A DNA stretch of 64,000 bases from Helopsaltes ochotensis. Lineage: Eukaryota; Chordata; Aves; Passeriformes; Locustellidae. A program made the translations under genes and the position numbers. The notes beneath the pieces are model-generated. The model searched no databases and was not told where the DNA came from. It saw only the letters and a list, made by a program, of their open reading frames with translations. Each line of letters opens with the position of its first letter. Position 1 is the first letter of the stretch. Positions 34,347 through 45,590 of the stretch are shown piece by piece. The stretch covers positions 158,387 to 222,386 of the forward strand of contig VXBM01000891.1 of NCBI GenBank assembly GCA_013400155.1, given 5' to 3'.

Positions 34347-34935
34347 GTAATGCAAGATCTGAGTGAGTCAGTAATGACAGAGCAATCCAGTAAGGATCTT
34401 GTTGCTTCAGTTTGAAGAGAGGCAAATAAAAAGCTGTTGGGAGTGAAAAGAGACTTTTCCATGATCTCGCTGTTCAGCTGCTGTGTTTTGCATGACTCTG
34501 GAACAGCAGGCTTGAGTGGTCTTGACTGAAAGCAGCTGAGACATGGTCTGGGGAGGAAGGAGGCCACTGCGGGATTCACTGGATGGTGTTCCAATATGTG
34601 GGGCCCATAGATTCAAACAGCTTCAGAAAAGCAGCATTTTCCCCCTGTGGGCAGTCAAAAAGTTCAACAGGGGCAGAGAGAGGTTGTGCTGTCTCCGTCC
34701 TTGTAGATGTTTCGAAGACCCAACTGAGCAAGGTCCTGAGCTGCTCACGAACCTCTTTGAGCTGGAAGCCCTCAAACCCCGCGGTGCTTTTCCTGAATTC
34801 CCCCTGCCTGTGCCGGGTCCGTGGGGAGGTTCCCGCTGTGTCACACGCACGGGCGGCTTGTGGCAGCTGCTGGCGGGGTCTGCGGGGTTTACAGCACCCT
34901 CATCCCTCCTCCAGACGAGCGGTTTTGTCTCTCAG
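34347..34935 (+). other. Intron 11 (589 bp)
   Basis: The shortest intron in the window. A CR1-like fragment at about 34578-34752 takes up nearly a third of it. The last 180 bases are GC-rich with several CpG and lead to gtctctcag. Confidence 0.85.
34578..34752 (+). mobile_element. CR1 LINE fragment, sense orientation (divergent)
   Basis: Contains AGATTCAAACAGCTTCAGAA, a TGTGGGCAGTCAAAAAGTTC segment, AGAGAGGTTGTGCTGTCTCC and CCCAACTGAGCAAGGTCCTG, in the order of an older CR1 type with about the same layout as 38471-38755. Confidence 0.65.
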
Positions 34936-35033
34936 TTCCGCAGCTCCCTGCACCTGCTGATGGAGACCCTGAACGCCACCACCCCGCACTACGTGCGCTG
35001 CATCAAGCCCAACGACGAGAAGCTGCCCTTCAC
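34936..35033 (+). CDS. MYO5B: MYO5B window exon 12: actin-binding helix exon
   Basis: 98 nt, residues 483-514 plus two bases of Thr 515. Contains FRSSLHLLMETLNATTPHYV and RCIKPNDEKLPF. Arg 503 and Pro 507 correspond to human Arg656 and Pro660, both known as microvillus inclusion disease sites (Pro660Leu is the Navajo founder change); both are the normal residue here. The match fixes the numbering, one residue off because of the shorter loop 2. Acceptor gtctctcag, donor ac/gtaagt. Confidence 0.97.
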
Positions 35034-35133
35034 GTAAGTGCCACTGCAGGCTGGGCAAACGGGCTCGGCCTTGCAGCAGCGTGGTGGAGTGCAAGTCTCC
35101 CCGGGCCAAATCCACACAGACGGGAAGCAGAAA

Positions 35134-35690
35134 TGTAAGTTTGGTTTTAAGGAAGTAGAGGATTCTTTTAAGTGCTTTAGTAAATGAGAGACTGAATTAG
35201 CTGGTTAGAAAAGGACTTAAAATCTAGTTTAAGGTTCAGTAGCATTGCCTTTTGCATAGATGGTTAAGTTCTGGACATAATCAAAACAAATGTAACCTTG
35301 CTAAACATTCTTAGATGGAGCAGATAGAATTATATACATAGAATCCATGTAAGGACTTGTGTTTGCCTTCGCACGTCAATCTTAGCTTAGGATAGGTCTA
35401 GCAAGGATGTAGAAAATTCAGGTTTTAACCTAATTGGCCAAAAGTAGAATAAAATGCACTACTTTGACAGTACCAATAGGCTCATGAAAAACACTGATTG
35501 AATGCCACTCTTGTTGCTGTTGCTGCTACTACTACTGATAAGATGTTGCTGCTTCTGTGTAGAACTTAAGGACTCTGTTAGAAGGCTCTCTGCATTCTGG
35601 CTCAGACTAACAACTCTGCTTTTATGAAGCTGATTCAACAATGCAGTAAAGGACTTTGTTTTTGCAAATACCCATCTTCTATAGTCTTCA
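35134..35690. mobile_element. Possible LTR or other dispersed repeat, AT-rich
   Basis: A 557-bp block differs in base composition from the GC-rich sequence just before it. It starts TGTAAGTTTGG and ends AGTCTTCA (TG..CA ends), with CCAAT-type sequences on both strands (ATTGG at 35431-35435, CCAAT at 35474-35478) and a GTTGCTGTTGCTGCTAC stretch. The wording is similar to LTR sequence I half-remember from songbirds. No target-site duplication was seen (agaaa versus gtgaa). It could equally be plain intron. Confidence 0.33.
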
Positions 35691-37449
35691 GTGAAGATGC
35701 CCAAACCTCTCAGTGTCAGCAGCAGTGTCAGTGTGCTTTGGGCTCTTCCTCCTGCTGGAGAGCTTGCCCCCTCCCTTTAATGCTGTTCCTGTAACTGGAA
35801 GGTCTGTGTGGGTTGCTGGAGTCACCTTTTGGGGTTTCAGCATGTGGGGTTTGTGTCTTTGAAATGAAGTTTCTGATAATTCATAGATATGCTGTGTGAA
35901 TACTGAGCATCCTTGCCTTGCAGTAATAGGGTCTTTGTGCAGTTTTCATCTTATACTTGCTTTGATTTAAATAATTATGGTTCCAAACAGTGAAAAGAGA
36001 AAAGAAATGAAGAAGCAGAGATAAGTAGTGGGCTTGCAAAATGAACAAAAATATCTTAGTGCTTCCAAAATAAATGTAGAAGAAGTAAAGATGTGGCTTG
36101 CATCAACTTCAGGCAGGTTTCCAGGTGAGTTAGCAGCTGAAGCAAAGGGCCAGTCCTGATCTTCCTCTGTAGTTCAGAGACGTATCACAGGCAGCAGACA
36201 CTGTGAGCAGGTGGTTGTTAGCCCTGTTTGACCCCTTGGTCATGGATTTGTGCCCAGTTTTCTTCCCTGTAACTCCAGGAAATCTTGGCCATTAGTATGC
36301 AGGAACCTTGCAGATGTGACGTCCTCGAAAGGCATGAAGCACAGGTGGTGAGCTTTAAGGAAGAAGGTTGTAAATGTAACCTAGCAGCAGGGAAACATTT
36401 CCCTCCAGCTGATCGATGCAGGCTGCGTGCTCCCAGTGTGATTTTGGGGTGCAGAGAGAGCTCCAACAGTGTCCTGAAGGGAGGGCAAAGCTCCTCTAGA
36501 CAGGCTCACCCTTGGTCATGGAGTGCTGGGGGAGATGTGTCTGCCAGGAGGCTGCCTGGCTTGACTCTCCTCCCTGTGAACAGCAAAGTGAGGGGCACTA
36601 ATCAATACAAGACATGCAGAAACTGGTTTGTATTTACCTTATTTACCTATGCCTTAGATGAGTAGGTGACAGCCCTGGAGAAGGCTGTCTGTGCTGGGAT
36701 GGCAGTTCCTGTGCTCTGCTGCTCTGTTTCACGCACCGTCCTGTAGCTACTGGACATGCTCAGGACCTTGGTCATCTGCTGCCTTTTGCAGGAGGTGTTC
36801 ATTTAAATGAAATTCAGGATTACACTGGTTGACTGTCTCCTTTAGATGAAGCACAAAATTACTCTCTGACTTGGTGTAGTGAGAGTGGTAGATGCTCTGG
36901 GTGGTGAAGTGGCTTCATCTTTCCAAGGAGTGTTTCCAAGACTGCATGTCCCTGTTGGCTCTCCTTTCAGCTCATCCCTCTTCACTTCTCTGACTTCGAA
37001 CTTCAAATTCAGTTTTTCATGTGATGCTCAGGATACAGTTAATACAATTCCGTAGATGTGCAAGCTCCTGGTTTTCAGGGGGCAGTAATTGAATGAGCTC
37101 AGTTGCATCCCCAAGATATTCTGGGTAGCAAGCACCAGGAGGGTAATTCTGCCAGTGCCTGCTCTTAGTCCAAGTGATGGCTCTGTCCAGTGTGATGCTA
37201 CTGTTGGTGAATGTCCAAGCTCAGGATTTTGGAAACAAACAGCAGACCACAATGGACACAAGGATGGTTCTGGAGGAGGTTGCTTCCTCATCGTCAGGGG
37301 GTTGAGGTGTCTCCTGTGGCTGGTTCTGCAAGAGGCTCTGCCCCCTCAGCTCTCATGGATTTCTTAACTGCCATTGTGACTTGGGGATTGTGGTCAAGCT
37401 TGGTCTTGCTGCCACCAGCTTGAGGAATTTGTATCCCTAGCCTGGCTCA

Positions 37450-38200
37450 AATAAAGTCACAGAATCCCAGGANNNNNNNNNNNNNNNNNNNNNNNNNNNN
37501 NNNNNNNNNNNNNNNNNNNNNNNNNNNNNNNNNNNNNNNNNNNNNNNNNNNNNNNNNNNNNNNNNNNNNNNNNNNNNNNNNNNNNNNNNNNNNNNNNNNN
37601 NNNNNNNNNNNNNNNNNNNNNNNNNNNNNNNNNNNNNNNNNNNNNNNNNNNNNNNNNNNNNNNNNNNNNNNNNNNNNNNNNNNNNNNNNNNNNNNNNNNN
37701 NNNNNNNNNNNNNNNNNNNNNNNNNNNNNNNNNNNNNNNNNNNNNNNNNNNNNNNNNNNNNNNNNNNNNNNNNNNNNNNNNNNNNNNNNNNNNNNNNNNN
37801 NNNNNNNNNNNNNNNNNNNNNNNNNNNNNNNNNNNNNNNNNNNNNNNNNNNNNNNNNNNNNNNNNNNNNNNNNNNNNNNNNNNNNNNNNNNNNNNNNNNN
37901 NNNNNNNNNNNNNNNNNNNNNNNNNNNNNNNNNNNNNNNNNNNNNNNNNNNNNNNNNNNNNNNNNNNNNNNNNNNNNNNNNNNNNNNNNNNNNNNNNNNN
38001 NNNNNNNNNNNNNNNNNNNNNNNNNNNNNNNNNNNNNNNNNNNNNNNNNNNNNNNNNNNNNNNNNNNNNNNNNNNNNNNNNNNNNNNNNNNNNNNNNNNN
38101 NNNNNNNNNNNNNNNNNNNNCCCAGCTCCCTCAGCCTCTCCTGGGGCTCCAGCCCCTTCCCCAGCTCCCTCAGCTCCTCCTTGCAGGACTTGCTCTCTAA
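37450..38200 (-). mobile_element. Probable CR1 LINE, antisense, mostly hidden by an assembly gap
   Basis: The left flank (37450-37472) is the inverted CR1 tail, gtcacagaatcccagga. The right flank (38121-38200) is an inverted internal CR1 segment with two CCAGCTCCCTCAG words about 39 bases apart and CTCCTTGCAGGACTTG. Both flanks have the same orientation and fit one CR1 of roughly 750 bp, if the gap size is right. Confidence 0.6.
37473..38120. other. Assembly gap (648 N)
   Basis: An unbroken run of N. Its length is not a round number, so it may be an estimated size or a masked region. No MYO5B coding sequence is missing: exons 12 and 13 join in frame. Confidence 0.99.
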
Positions 38201-38470
38201 AGCCTATTTGCGTATGTGTAGAAGTGGGATCCAGAGACACATCCTGGAAAGTGCACAGTGCTGGGAAGCATTTATGAAGTGAAACATCGTCAGCATTACT
38301 CCAGGTTAGCACCAAAGTGGTCTCTGTAGCACGCAGAACACTTGGTGTTATGTTTGTTGTTCAGTGAGAAAACAAGTTTTCCTAAAACATAACGTTTTTC
38401 AGCTCATGAGAATATTTTTTACTAAAATGAGCTACTTACCCTGGAGAACACAAAGGATGTAATGGCAGCC

Positions 38471-38755
38471 CTTCAATGCTTAGAGGGGCCACCCTGAGGA
38501 GAAAACCATGGTCTCAACAGTGGTGTGTGGTGGGAGGACAGGAGCCAATGGCCCCAAATTGGCACGGGAGGTTCAGACTGGAGATAAGTGAATGTGTTTT
38601 TTCTCCCTGGGGACAGTCTGCCAATGGAGCAGTCTGCCCAGAGAGGTTGTTCAGCCTCCATCTGTAGAGGTTTCTGTGAGTTTTGTCTGGATAGACCCCT
38701 GAGCTATGGGTCTACCCCTGTAGCTGCCCCGGCTTTAGGCTGGACACTTCCTCAG
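38471..38755 (+). mobile_element. CR1 LINE fragment, sense orientation (divergent)
   Basis: Shows CTTAGAGGGGCCACCCTGAG, ATGGCCCCAAATTGGCACGG, TTCAGACTGGAGATAAGTGA, a CCAATGGAGCAGTCTGCCCA stretch and AGAGAGGTTGTTCAGCCTCC, in CR1 order. The 3' end is degraded. Confidence 0.72.
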
Positions 38756-40470
38756 GTTTCTTGCACCTTGCATTCCTACTTCACAACTTGCTGAAAAGAT
38801 AAGATCTGTAATGGGGCTGAGGGATGTCAGGCTCCAGTCCTGGAGGACACCTTGTCCCCAAGCAGAGATGTTTGCTGCATCTGATTACAGGCTGTGGCTG
38901 AGGTTAATTCCTGGTGGAGAAGACTTCTGAAGAGAGATGTGCAAGGGGAATGCCTGACTTCAGGTAGTTCCTCTGTTTATTTTCCTTTTAAATTCTGTTT
39001 CAGGCATGGTTTGGGATCTCTGACTTGGGTTTCCAGGCCAAAAGCAACCTCCAGGTGCTTCTACCTGCCATAGCAAGGAGAAGGAGTTCATAATAAGGTG
39101 TATTGTCCCTCTTTTAAGGTCTTAATTTCAGTGTTAGCCCATAGCTGGAACTGTTGCTGATAGAGGACTGCAGCCTCTCTGGTGATTGCATTTCACCCCC
39201 ACTGAGCAGGGCTTTGCTGCTTTGCAGAGTTTCCCTAGGATACAACAGAGATTGCCCTGGGATCTTCCAGTACTGATGTTTACCTGTCGATCTGCCAGTC
39301 CTGTTTATTATTTATTGTTATGGAAATTGCACCCTTGTGGGTTTTTCCTTGAAGTGAGTGACAGCCCAGACTGATTTTTCACCCTGCCCAGTGTTTGTGG
39401 TGTTGCAGCGAATAACTTGCTTGTAGACTTGACAGGTCTGGGGAATTAAAAAAAGCAGAGAGAGAAGAATGGGGCTATTTTTCATGCTGCTTTTGTACGG
39501 CAGAGAGCAGACAGAATTATTCATGCAATCTTGACTTGCAGGTGGAAATGTTTTGGGCTTTCAGAAAGGGAAAAGCTGGTATTATGTGAAGCTTTGTTCT
39601 GGAAACCTCACACAGCTGTGGACATCTGCATCATGGCATGAAAGTTTGATGCAAGGACCTTTCCCAGTGCCTTCCAGAGCTGGAGAGCTGGAACATCCTT
39701 GTGCATTCAGAGTCAGGGTGGAAGGAGGGAGCAGCCATGGGGGATGCTGGTACCTGCACTCACTCTGGGCAAGGATATTCTGATCTGGGAGTGAGTTTTT
39801 GCCAGGAACCAGAGGAAGCACTGCCCTAGTATTCAGCTGGAAGTTGCCATGAGCTTTTTTGGCACAAATTGCTGATGGAAATGAGATGCCAGTGGTAAGA
39901 GATAATGCGAGTTTAAAGAGGAGGGCAGAAACACCTTGAATTTCCACGTGGTGCCTATCAAAGTCTGCAACACGAGCACCACTGTTCTTGGAAAACAGTC
40001 TAGATATGTGTGGCACCTGTTAATTCGCTGGTTTTGGAATGGAACTGAATATATCAAACTTACCTTGCTGTTGAATTGGATTTCTGTAAATATGTTGTTG
40101 CCCTGATAGCTGCAGGAGTAATAATGCCTGGCTCACCAGGCAGCTTGTGGAGGGGTGGCCTGTTCCTTCTTTATTGTGATAGTATTGCTTTACAAAACCA
40201 GGTAGATTATGGCTGTAGGCACTAATTATTTGCAGCAGGTGGTCATCCTATGCCAAGAATACACCTGGCATTGATAGCAGAGTGGTAGCAAGGTTTCAAG
40301 CAACTGGAAAATCTTTGTGACACGCAGAGAAAGCGTGTGACATCTGTGCATGAGGAGTAGTGAGGAGAGAAGAGGGTAATTCCTGTCTCTGGAAGAGGCA
40401 CTATCAGGTGGGGTGGTGAGGTGGGTTCCCTTTCACTGTGTGTTAATGTCTGTCCTAAATGTAATTGCAG

Positions 40471-40557
40471 GTTTGATCCAAAGAGAGCAGTGCAGCAGCT
40501 GAGAGCCTGTGGAGTGCTGGAGACCATCCGGATCAGTGCGGCTGGCTTCCCGTCCAG
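40471..40557 (+). CDS. MYO5B: MYO5B window exon 13: SH helix
   Basis: 87 nt: one base completes Thr 515, then FDPKRAVQQLRACGVLETIR and ISAAGFPS, plus two bases of Arg 544. This is the SH1/SH2 helix region that links the relay to the converter. Acceptor gtaattgcag, donor ag/gtactg. Confidence 0.97.
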
Positions 40558-40620
40558 GTACTGGGCTGGGAATTCCCTGGGGTTGTGCTGCTCCTGTGAT
40601 GTGCTCAGCGAGTTCTTTGT

Positions 40621-40745
40621 ACCCAGGGCCAGGCTGGACAGGGCTTGGAGCACCCTGGGACAGTGGAAGGTGTCCCTGCCCATGGCAGGGGTGGGACTGG
40701 GTGAGCCTTAAGGTCCCTTCCAGACCAAACCATTCTGTGATTATC
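40621..40745 (+). mobile_element. CR1 LINE 3' end, sense orientation, 64 bp after exon 13
   Basis: Reads CCCAGGGCCAGGCTGGACAG, then CACCCTGGGACAGTGGAAGG, GTCCCTGCCCATGGCAGGGG, GGTCCCTTCCAGACCAAACC and ATTCTGTGATTATCTGA. A complete CR1 3' terminus of the GC-rich type. Confidence 0.9.
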
Positions 40746-43700
40746 TGAGGTGAGGGAGGGAGAAGAAAACACCTGTGTTCTCAGGACAGTGTTTATTTAG
40801 GCTGGTTTGTGTCCAGGATAGGTTTTCTACTTTATATATATATATTTTTCATTTTGCAAAACTCCCGTTATGTCCTGGCTTCCTCAAGTCTAAGAGATGC
40901 GTTGTCAAGGAAAGAGCTCCGAAGTGGAGGTGACAGGGGTTGTGTTGTGCTGTGTCCAGTGTTCCAGCTGGTGCTTTCAGTTTGGTCCTGAGAGGGAATT
41001 TGTGTCGTGAAACCTCTGAAAAAGCTGATGTCTGGCAGACAGAGCAATCCAGCGTTGATCCCGTACATAGGTGGACATCAAGTAACAAAACAACAGCTCT
41101 GGAAGCACGCATTGCCCCAAAGGACTTCTTCGCTGTTTGCCTGAAGCCCCTTCCACTGTTCTAGTTGCTTTCCTTTGTATTGCGTTGTTTTTATTTTTTT
41201 CCCCTGGCTTCAGACATCTGCTGCAATCCTCATTTCAGCCAAAAAACGATTTTGATTCTACTTGCAGAGAAAGAAAATAAGGGTTGTAAATTATTGTTGC
41301 AGACTTTCACACGGCACATCGAGAGCATCCTAGGCTTCAAACTCTTGCATCATAAAAAGGAGGATTACGGGTGGTGTGACTCGTGCTGATTGAGATATAA
41401 AATTCAAAAGAGGTTTTTAAGGCCTAATAAATCAGAAAACATAGACTATACATAAGTCCTGAAGATGACAAGGGCAAATAATTCTAAAAATGCATCAATT
41501 GCATTTTAGTGCCAAGCAGCTTTGTGTTAATGTCAGCAAAGCCATCAGCCTTTTTACACAGAACAAAGAAGTTATAAATACGCTCAGTGAAGAGTTGGCT
41601 GAGCGTGATGTGGAACACCATGAGAAACTCCCCGTCCCGGATTTTGGGGAGGAGCGTGCTCCTCTCACCTCCTGAAAAGCTGCGGAGGGTTTCTGGCAGC
41701 CGAGGGCAGCAGCTGCACGCGGAGGTGGCTCTGCTGCCCTTCACCTCTCTTGGCCAGTGACCTCCGTGGGCAGGCCACAACTGGCGGTGGGCTTCTCCCT
41801 GGCCAGCTGAGTCCAACTGCTTCAGGAGGAAGAAGGGAAAGCAGAAGGAGAAGAAGAAAAATCGAAACCAGTTTCTCTCCGTCCTCTGCCAGTGTGGGAG
41901 GGTGGAGATCTGGGTCTTCTTTTTGGGAGTCTGACCCTGTTAGAAGATCCAGCGTCACCTTTGGCTCTCATCTCCGAAGTCCTGAGGGCTCCTGTGGAGG
42001 TAGCCAGTAAAAAGCTGCTGCTACATTGCATGATCACTAAGCCACAGTGGGGAATCAAAAATTCCGGCCCATGGGTTGTCTTTTGCTACCATCTTTGTTG
42101 CCAGACCAAATCCGTTGGTCCTCTTGTACTAAAAGCCCTGAAACAATGAAAAATCTTTTTTTTTTTTTCTCTTCTTTACGTGTAAGAGGCCAGAGAAATG
42201 CTGTTCTTTGCTCTCCAAGCAAGCAGTCACACTGCCTGGTGCAGTCTGGGCCCTGGGTCTGCCGTGCTGGGTCCTGGGGGAGTTTGGGGAGCTCTGCCCT
42301 GAACGTTGTGTGTTTAGTGAGGTTTGTTACTGGTCTTATTATGGACAGGATGCCCTGTTCCTCTCCATTCGTAATTATCCTGCAGATTTGTAGCATTTTT
42401 CCGTTTCTGCTCACTTAACTGCAGTTTAGACCCTACAACAGTAAAATCAATGTAAAATTAGTAACTTGGGAGGGGGAACAGAGGGGAGAAACCACTGCAG
42501 CAGCTGGAGAGCAGCCAGGATCTATTGACAGCAAAGAATTGACCAGTGCAAGGTCCTCTCCACCCTGATAAACTAAAAAGTGATGCTCTCAGCTCTGCTT
42601 GCATGCTCTTGGTTATGAGATCTTTTCCCAGGACACTAAGAATACAGAACTCTTCCATCACTGCAACTTGTCAGCTCACGTTCTTCCTCCAGGGACAAAG
42701 AAAGGGTGCAAAAAGCTATTTCAGCCTTTCAGAATGACCTTCTCCAAAATTTGTGATGCTTGAAGGACAGATTTCTGTGTATTTTAATATTTCTAGGATA
42801 TAATTGCATATAGGAGCAGCTCTGCACCAAATAGAATGCTCACTTTGGGCTCTGGTAGCTCTTAACCTTCCTTACTCACAAAATTCCAGTCTTGAAAATC
42901 CAGACCCAGGAGCTGGATGATGACATTGAAAGCTTGTGAATAATCTGTGTATTTAAATTGATTTTATAGACCATCTTGGGAAAAGATGCTTCCACAGGAT
43001 CTTGTTTTATAGGAAAAATAACAGACTTCTTAGTCCTTTCTGCAGTTTTATATGTGAGCTCTCTCTCTGTTTTCATCACAGTGAGCATTGGTTATTCCTC
43101 TGTGTTTCCTTATATTTTGAGACAAGTTGAGTTTATATTGCTTGATTAAGGATAAAACCAAAAAGGATGGTCATTGCTTTAAATTTAAGCCCCATGTGAA
43201 GGCTCTAAATTTGGAATACTTTAAAATAATAGCAGAAAACTCGATCTTTGTGACTTTTGTTTCACTTGGGTGTAAGCAATTTACCTGTAAAGCAGCAGGG
43301 AATTTCCAAATTTGTTTATCTCAAGGTAAGTTTTATCCAGAAACAACAGAAAAAACCTCTTATTTTCATCCTGTAATGTTTATCTCTGAATGTATTCCAG
43401 CATACAGTCACGAGAGTAACTTCTGATGTGGCTTTGAGTCAGAGATCTCTGGATAAAACCACCTGCTGCTGAAGAGTTCAATGTTTTGAGTCTTTAATAA
43501 CTTTTTTTTTACCTCTAAGAAAAAAAAAAAAATTTAATACGAGTTGTAGTTGTTCAAGCCGTGTAAGTCACAGGAATCTGAAGCCTCTGGCTCCCCACTT
43601 AGGGTGTGCCTGGGTTTATTTTACCATTTCCTTGGCAGGCTGCGCTCTGGCTGTGTCTGAAATAAATTGAAAATGTATCATTTGCTTTGAAATGTTACTC

Positions 43701-45408
43701 AGCAGTTAAGAAGTCTGTATCTGTTAGCGTGTACATAAACGACTGTGATGAATGGACTGTCTGAGGTGTGTAGGTAGTAAATCTATCATCAGCTTCCCTG
43801 GGTAAAGCATGGAAGATGTCTCTGTGCTGTAAAATCATTCATCTTCCTTACAGAAACTGGCTGCATAGAGATGAGTCTATAGAGGACTAATTGGTGTGGG
43901 TCTCCATGAATAGCAAAATGCTCTTTAAAAAAAGTTTTAAAATTCGTTCTGTCAAAACTACTTTTTTTTTTTTTTTTCCCCTGCTGGTTATGGTGGTTTC
44001 CAGTCAGCGGTCTCCCACCATGCCATCAACTCTGAATAACCTCATCACTGCAGTTCTCTCTGAAATACCCTCTTTGTAGTTATGTATTTATAGTTTAAGT
44101 ATCCTTGGCATTTGGCTGCTTCCTCTGGTTGCTGGAGCTCACTGTCAGTTGCAGCATTTTTGTATCAATTCAGTGTGAAATCCCAGCTGCTAAAGTCTAT
44201 AAACATTAAACACTTATAATTGAAAACTATCATGGGCATCCTTGGATATGTAATTTTTTTTTAATAGAATGTGCCTTTAGCTGTCTGGCTGTTATTTCAG
44301 GATAACAAGACCTATAAATTGCTTTGGCTAGCAACAGTTCTGTTTGCCCACTCCCAACAAAGGTGTAATATGTAAATGGAGGGGTTTTCCCCCCCTCATT
44401 TTTCCCTTTGAATATATTCCAGCTAATTTCAAGCCAGGCCAGGCTGCATGTTTTAGAGCTAATTGAAAGGCAAATCTGTTCTGCTGCAGTAAACAAGGCA
44501 AGAGAAATTTTCTTCCTGAACTGCAGTTTCTAAAATAATTTCATGTCAAATCTTGGCTCCGAGATTGAACCTGCACCCCTCCAGACGTGTTTTGACTCCC
44601 CTGGAAAGATCAGTATTGTCCAACTCCTTCCTGCTTAAAATATTGACCCTTCAGGGGAGGGTGCCGTGTGGTGCTGCCAGATTTCTTACACTTAACTCAG
44701 TTTGCTCAGCACCTGGGATGGTCTTGCGTGGTGGGGACAGTGACTTTGTTCACCCTGAGTGGAACCATTTCACATTCAGTTATTTTAGGTTACAAAAGAA
44801 ACCATATTATGGTTAAGAGTTTGCAGCTTTTTTGACCTCTTACACTCGTTTCAGCTGTTCACTCAGTGCAGCTGGCCTATCATTGCTGTAATAATCCCTG
44901 AAACAATGGATTGTGGATATTTTGGGCAGTTGCTGACTGCTTGGAAAGATGCTTTTCGGAGGCTTTCTTAGAATGTCACCCCTAGTTTCCTACCCATGCT
45001 CTCTATTTTGATGTTGCAATAAAACCAGCTGGCTCTGCTCAGGTTCATAACCCCTCGATTTTGGGCAGGAGCAGCCCCTTTGCTTGCACCTGGCTGCATT
45101 TTTGTGTAAAACATCCAAATCTGGTTGCTGAAACCACAGAAAAAAATAATCTGTGGTGTGTGCTATGGCTTAGTCTTTCTGTTTCCTGTTGATGACAAAG
45201 ACTTTGCTGGGGTGACCAAGTCTCAGGCTCCCAGCCAAACATCCTCCTTGCTGCTTGAGCCCAAGGAGGGTTTTTTCCATAGGCGTAAGTTATTTTCCTG
45301 CATCCTTCCATTCCCTTTATTGCCTTTTCCCCTTAGTGACCTGTGCTGACATCAAAGCAAAATTCAGCTGTTTGAGGTTGTCTTGATCTCAGTTTGAGTA
45401 GCATCTGC

Positions 45409-45590
45409 CCAGTCCTTTGTGCCTCCTTCTTTGTTCCTCAGTTGTGCAGGTATAAAAACCACACTGGTTCCATCTCTTTTCTTTGCACCACTTACCTTTA
45501 AGACTTGATAATAACGTGGACTTGTATTTATTTAGTGTTCCTTGGTGGTTTCCAGCCCCCAGCACTGAGATTGCCCTTGCTGTGTGTTGT
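45409..45590 (+). repeat. Direct repeat of about 180 bp, copy 1
   Basis: Begins CCAGTCCTTTGTGCCTCC and ends near TGTGTGTTGT. It matches 50782-50961 in the same orientation with small indels and a modest number of mismatches. Contains GGTATAAAAACC and TTGTATTTATTTAG. Identity breaks sharply at both ends. Not recognised as a known family. Confidence 0.9.

Larger units (their letters stand above)
35034..40470 (+). other. Intron 12 (5.4 kb, with assembly gap)
   Basis: Contains an AT-rich, possibly LTR-derived block (35134-35690), an assembly gap of 648 N (37473-38120) flanked by CR1 pieces, and a further CR1 at 38471-38755. No exon or RNA gene was seen in the readable parts (35700-37440, 38800-40470). 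Confidence 0.75.

Noticed and set aside
37437..38315. 292-codon frame spanning the assembly gap
   Set aside because: Most of it is unknown residues from the N run; the readable ends are CR1 sequence.
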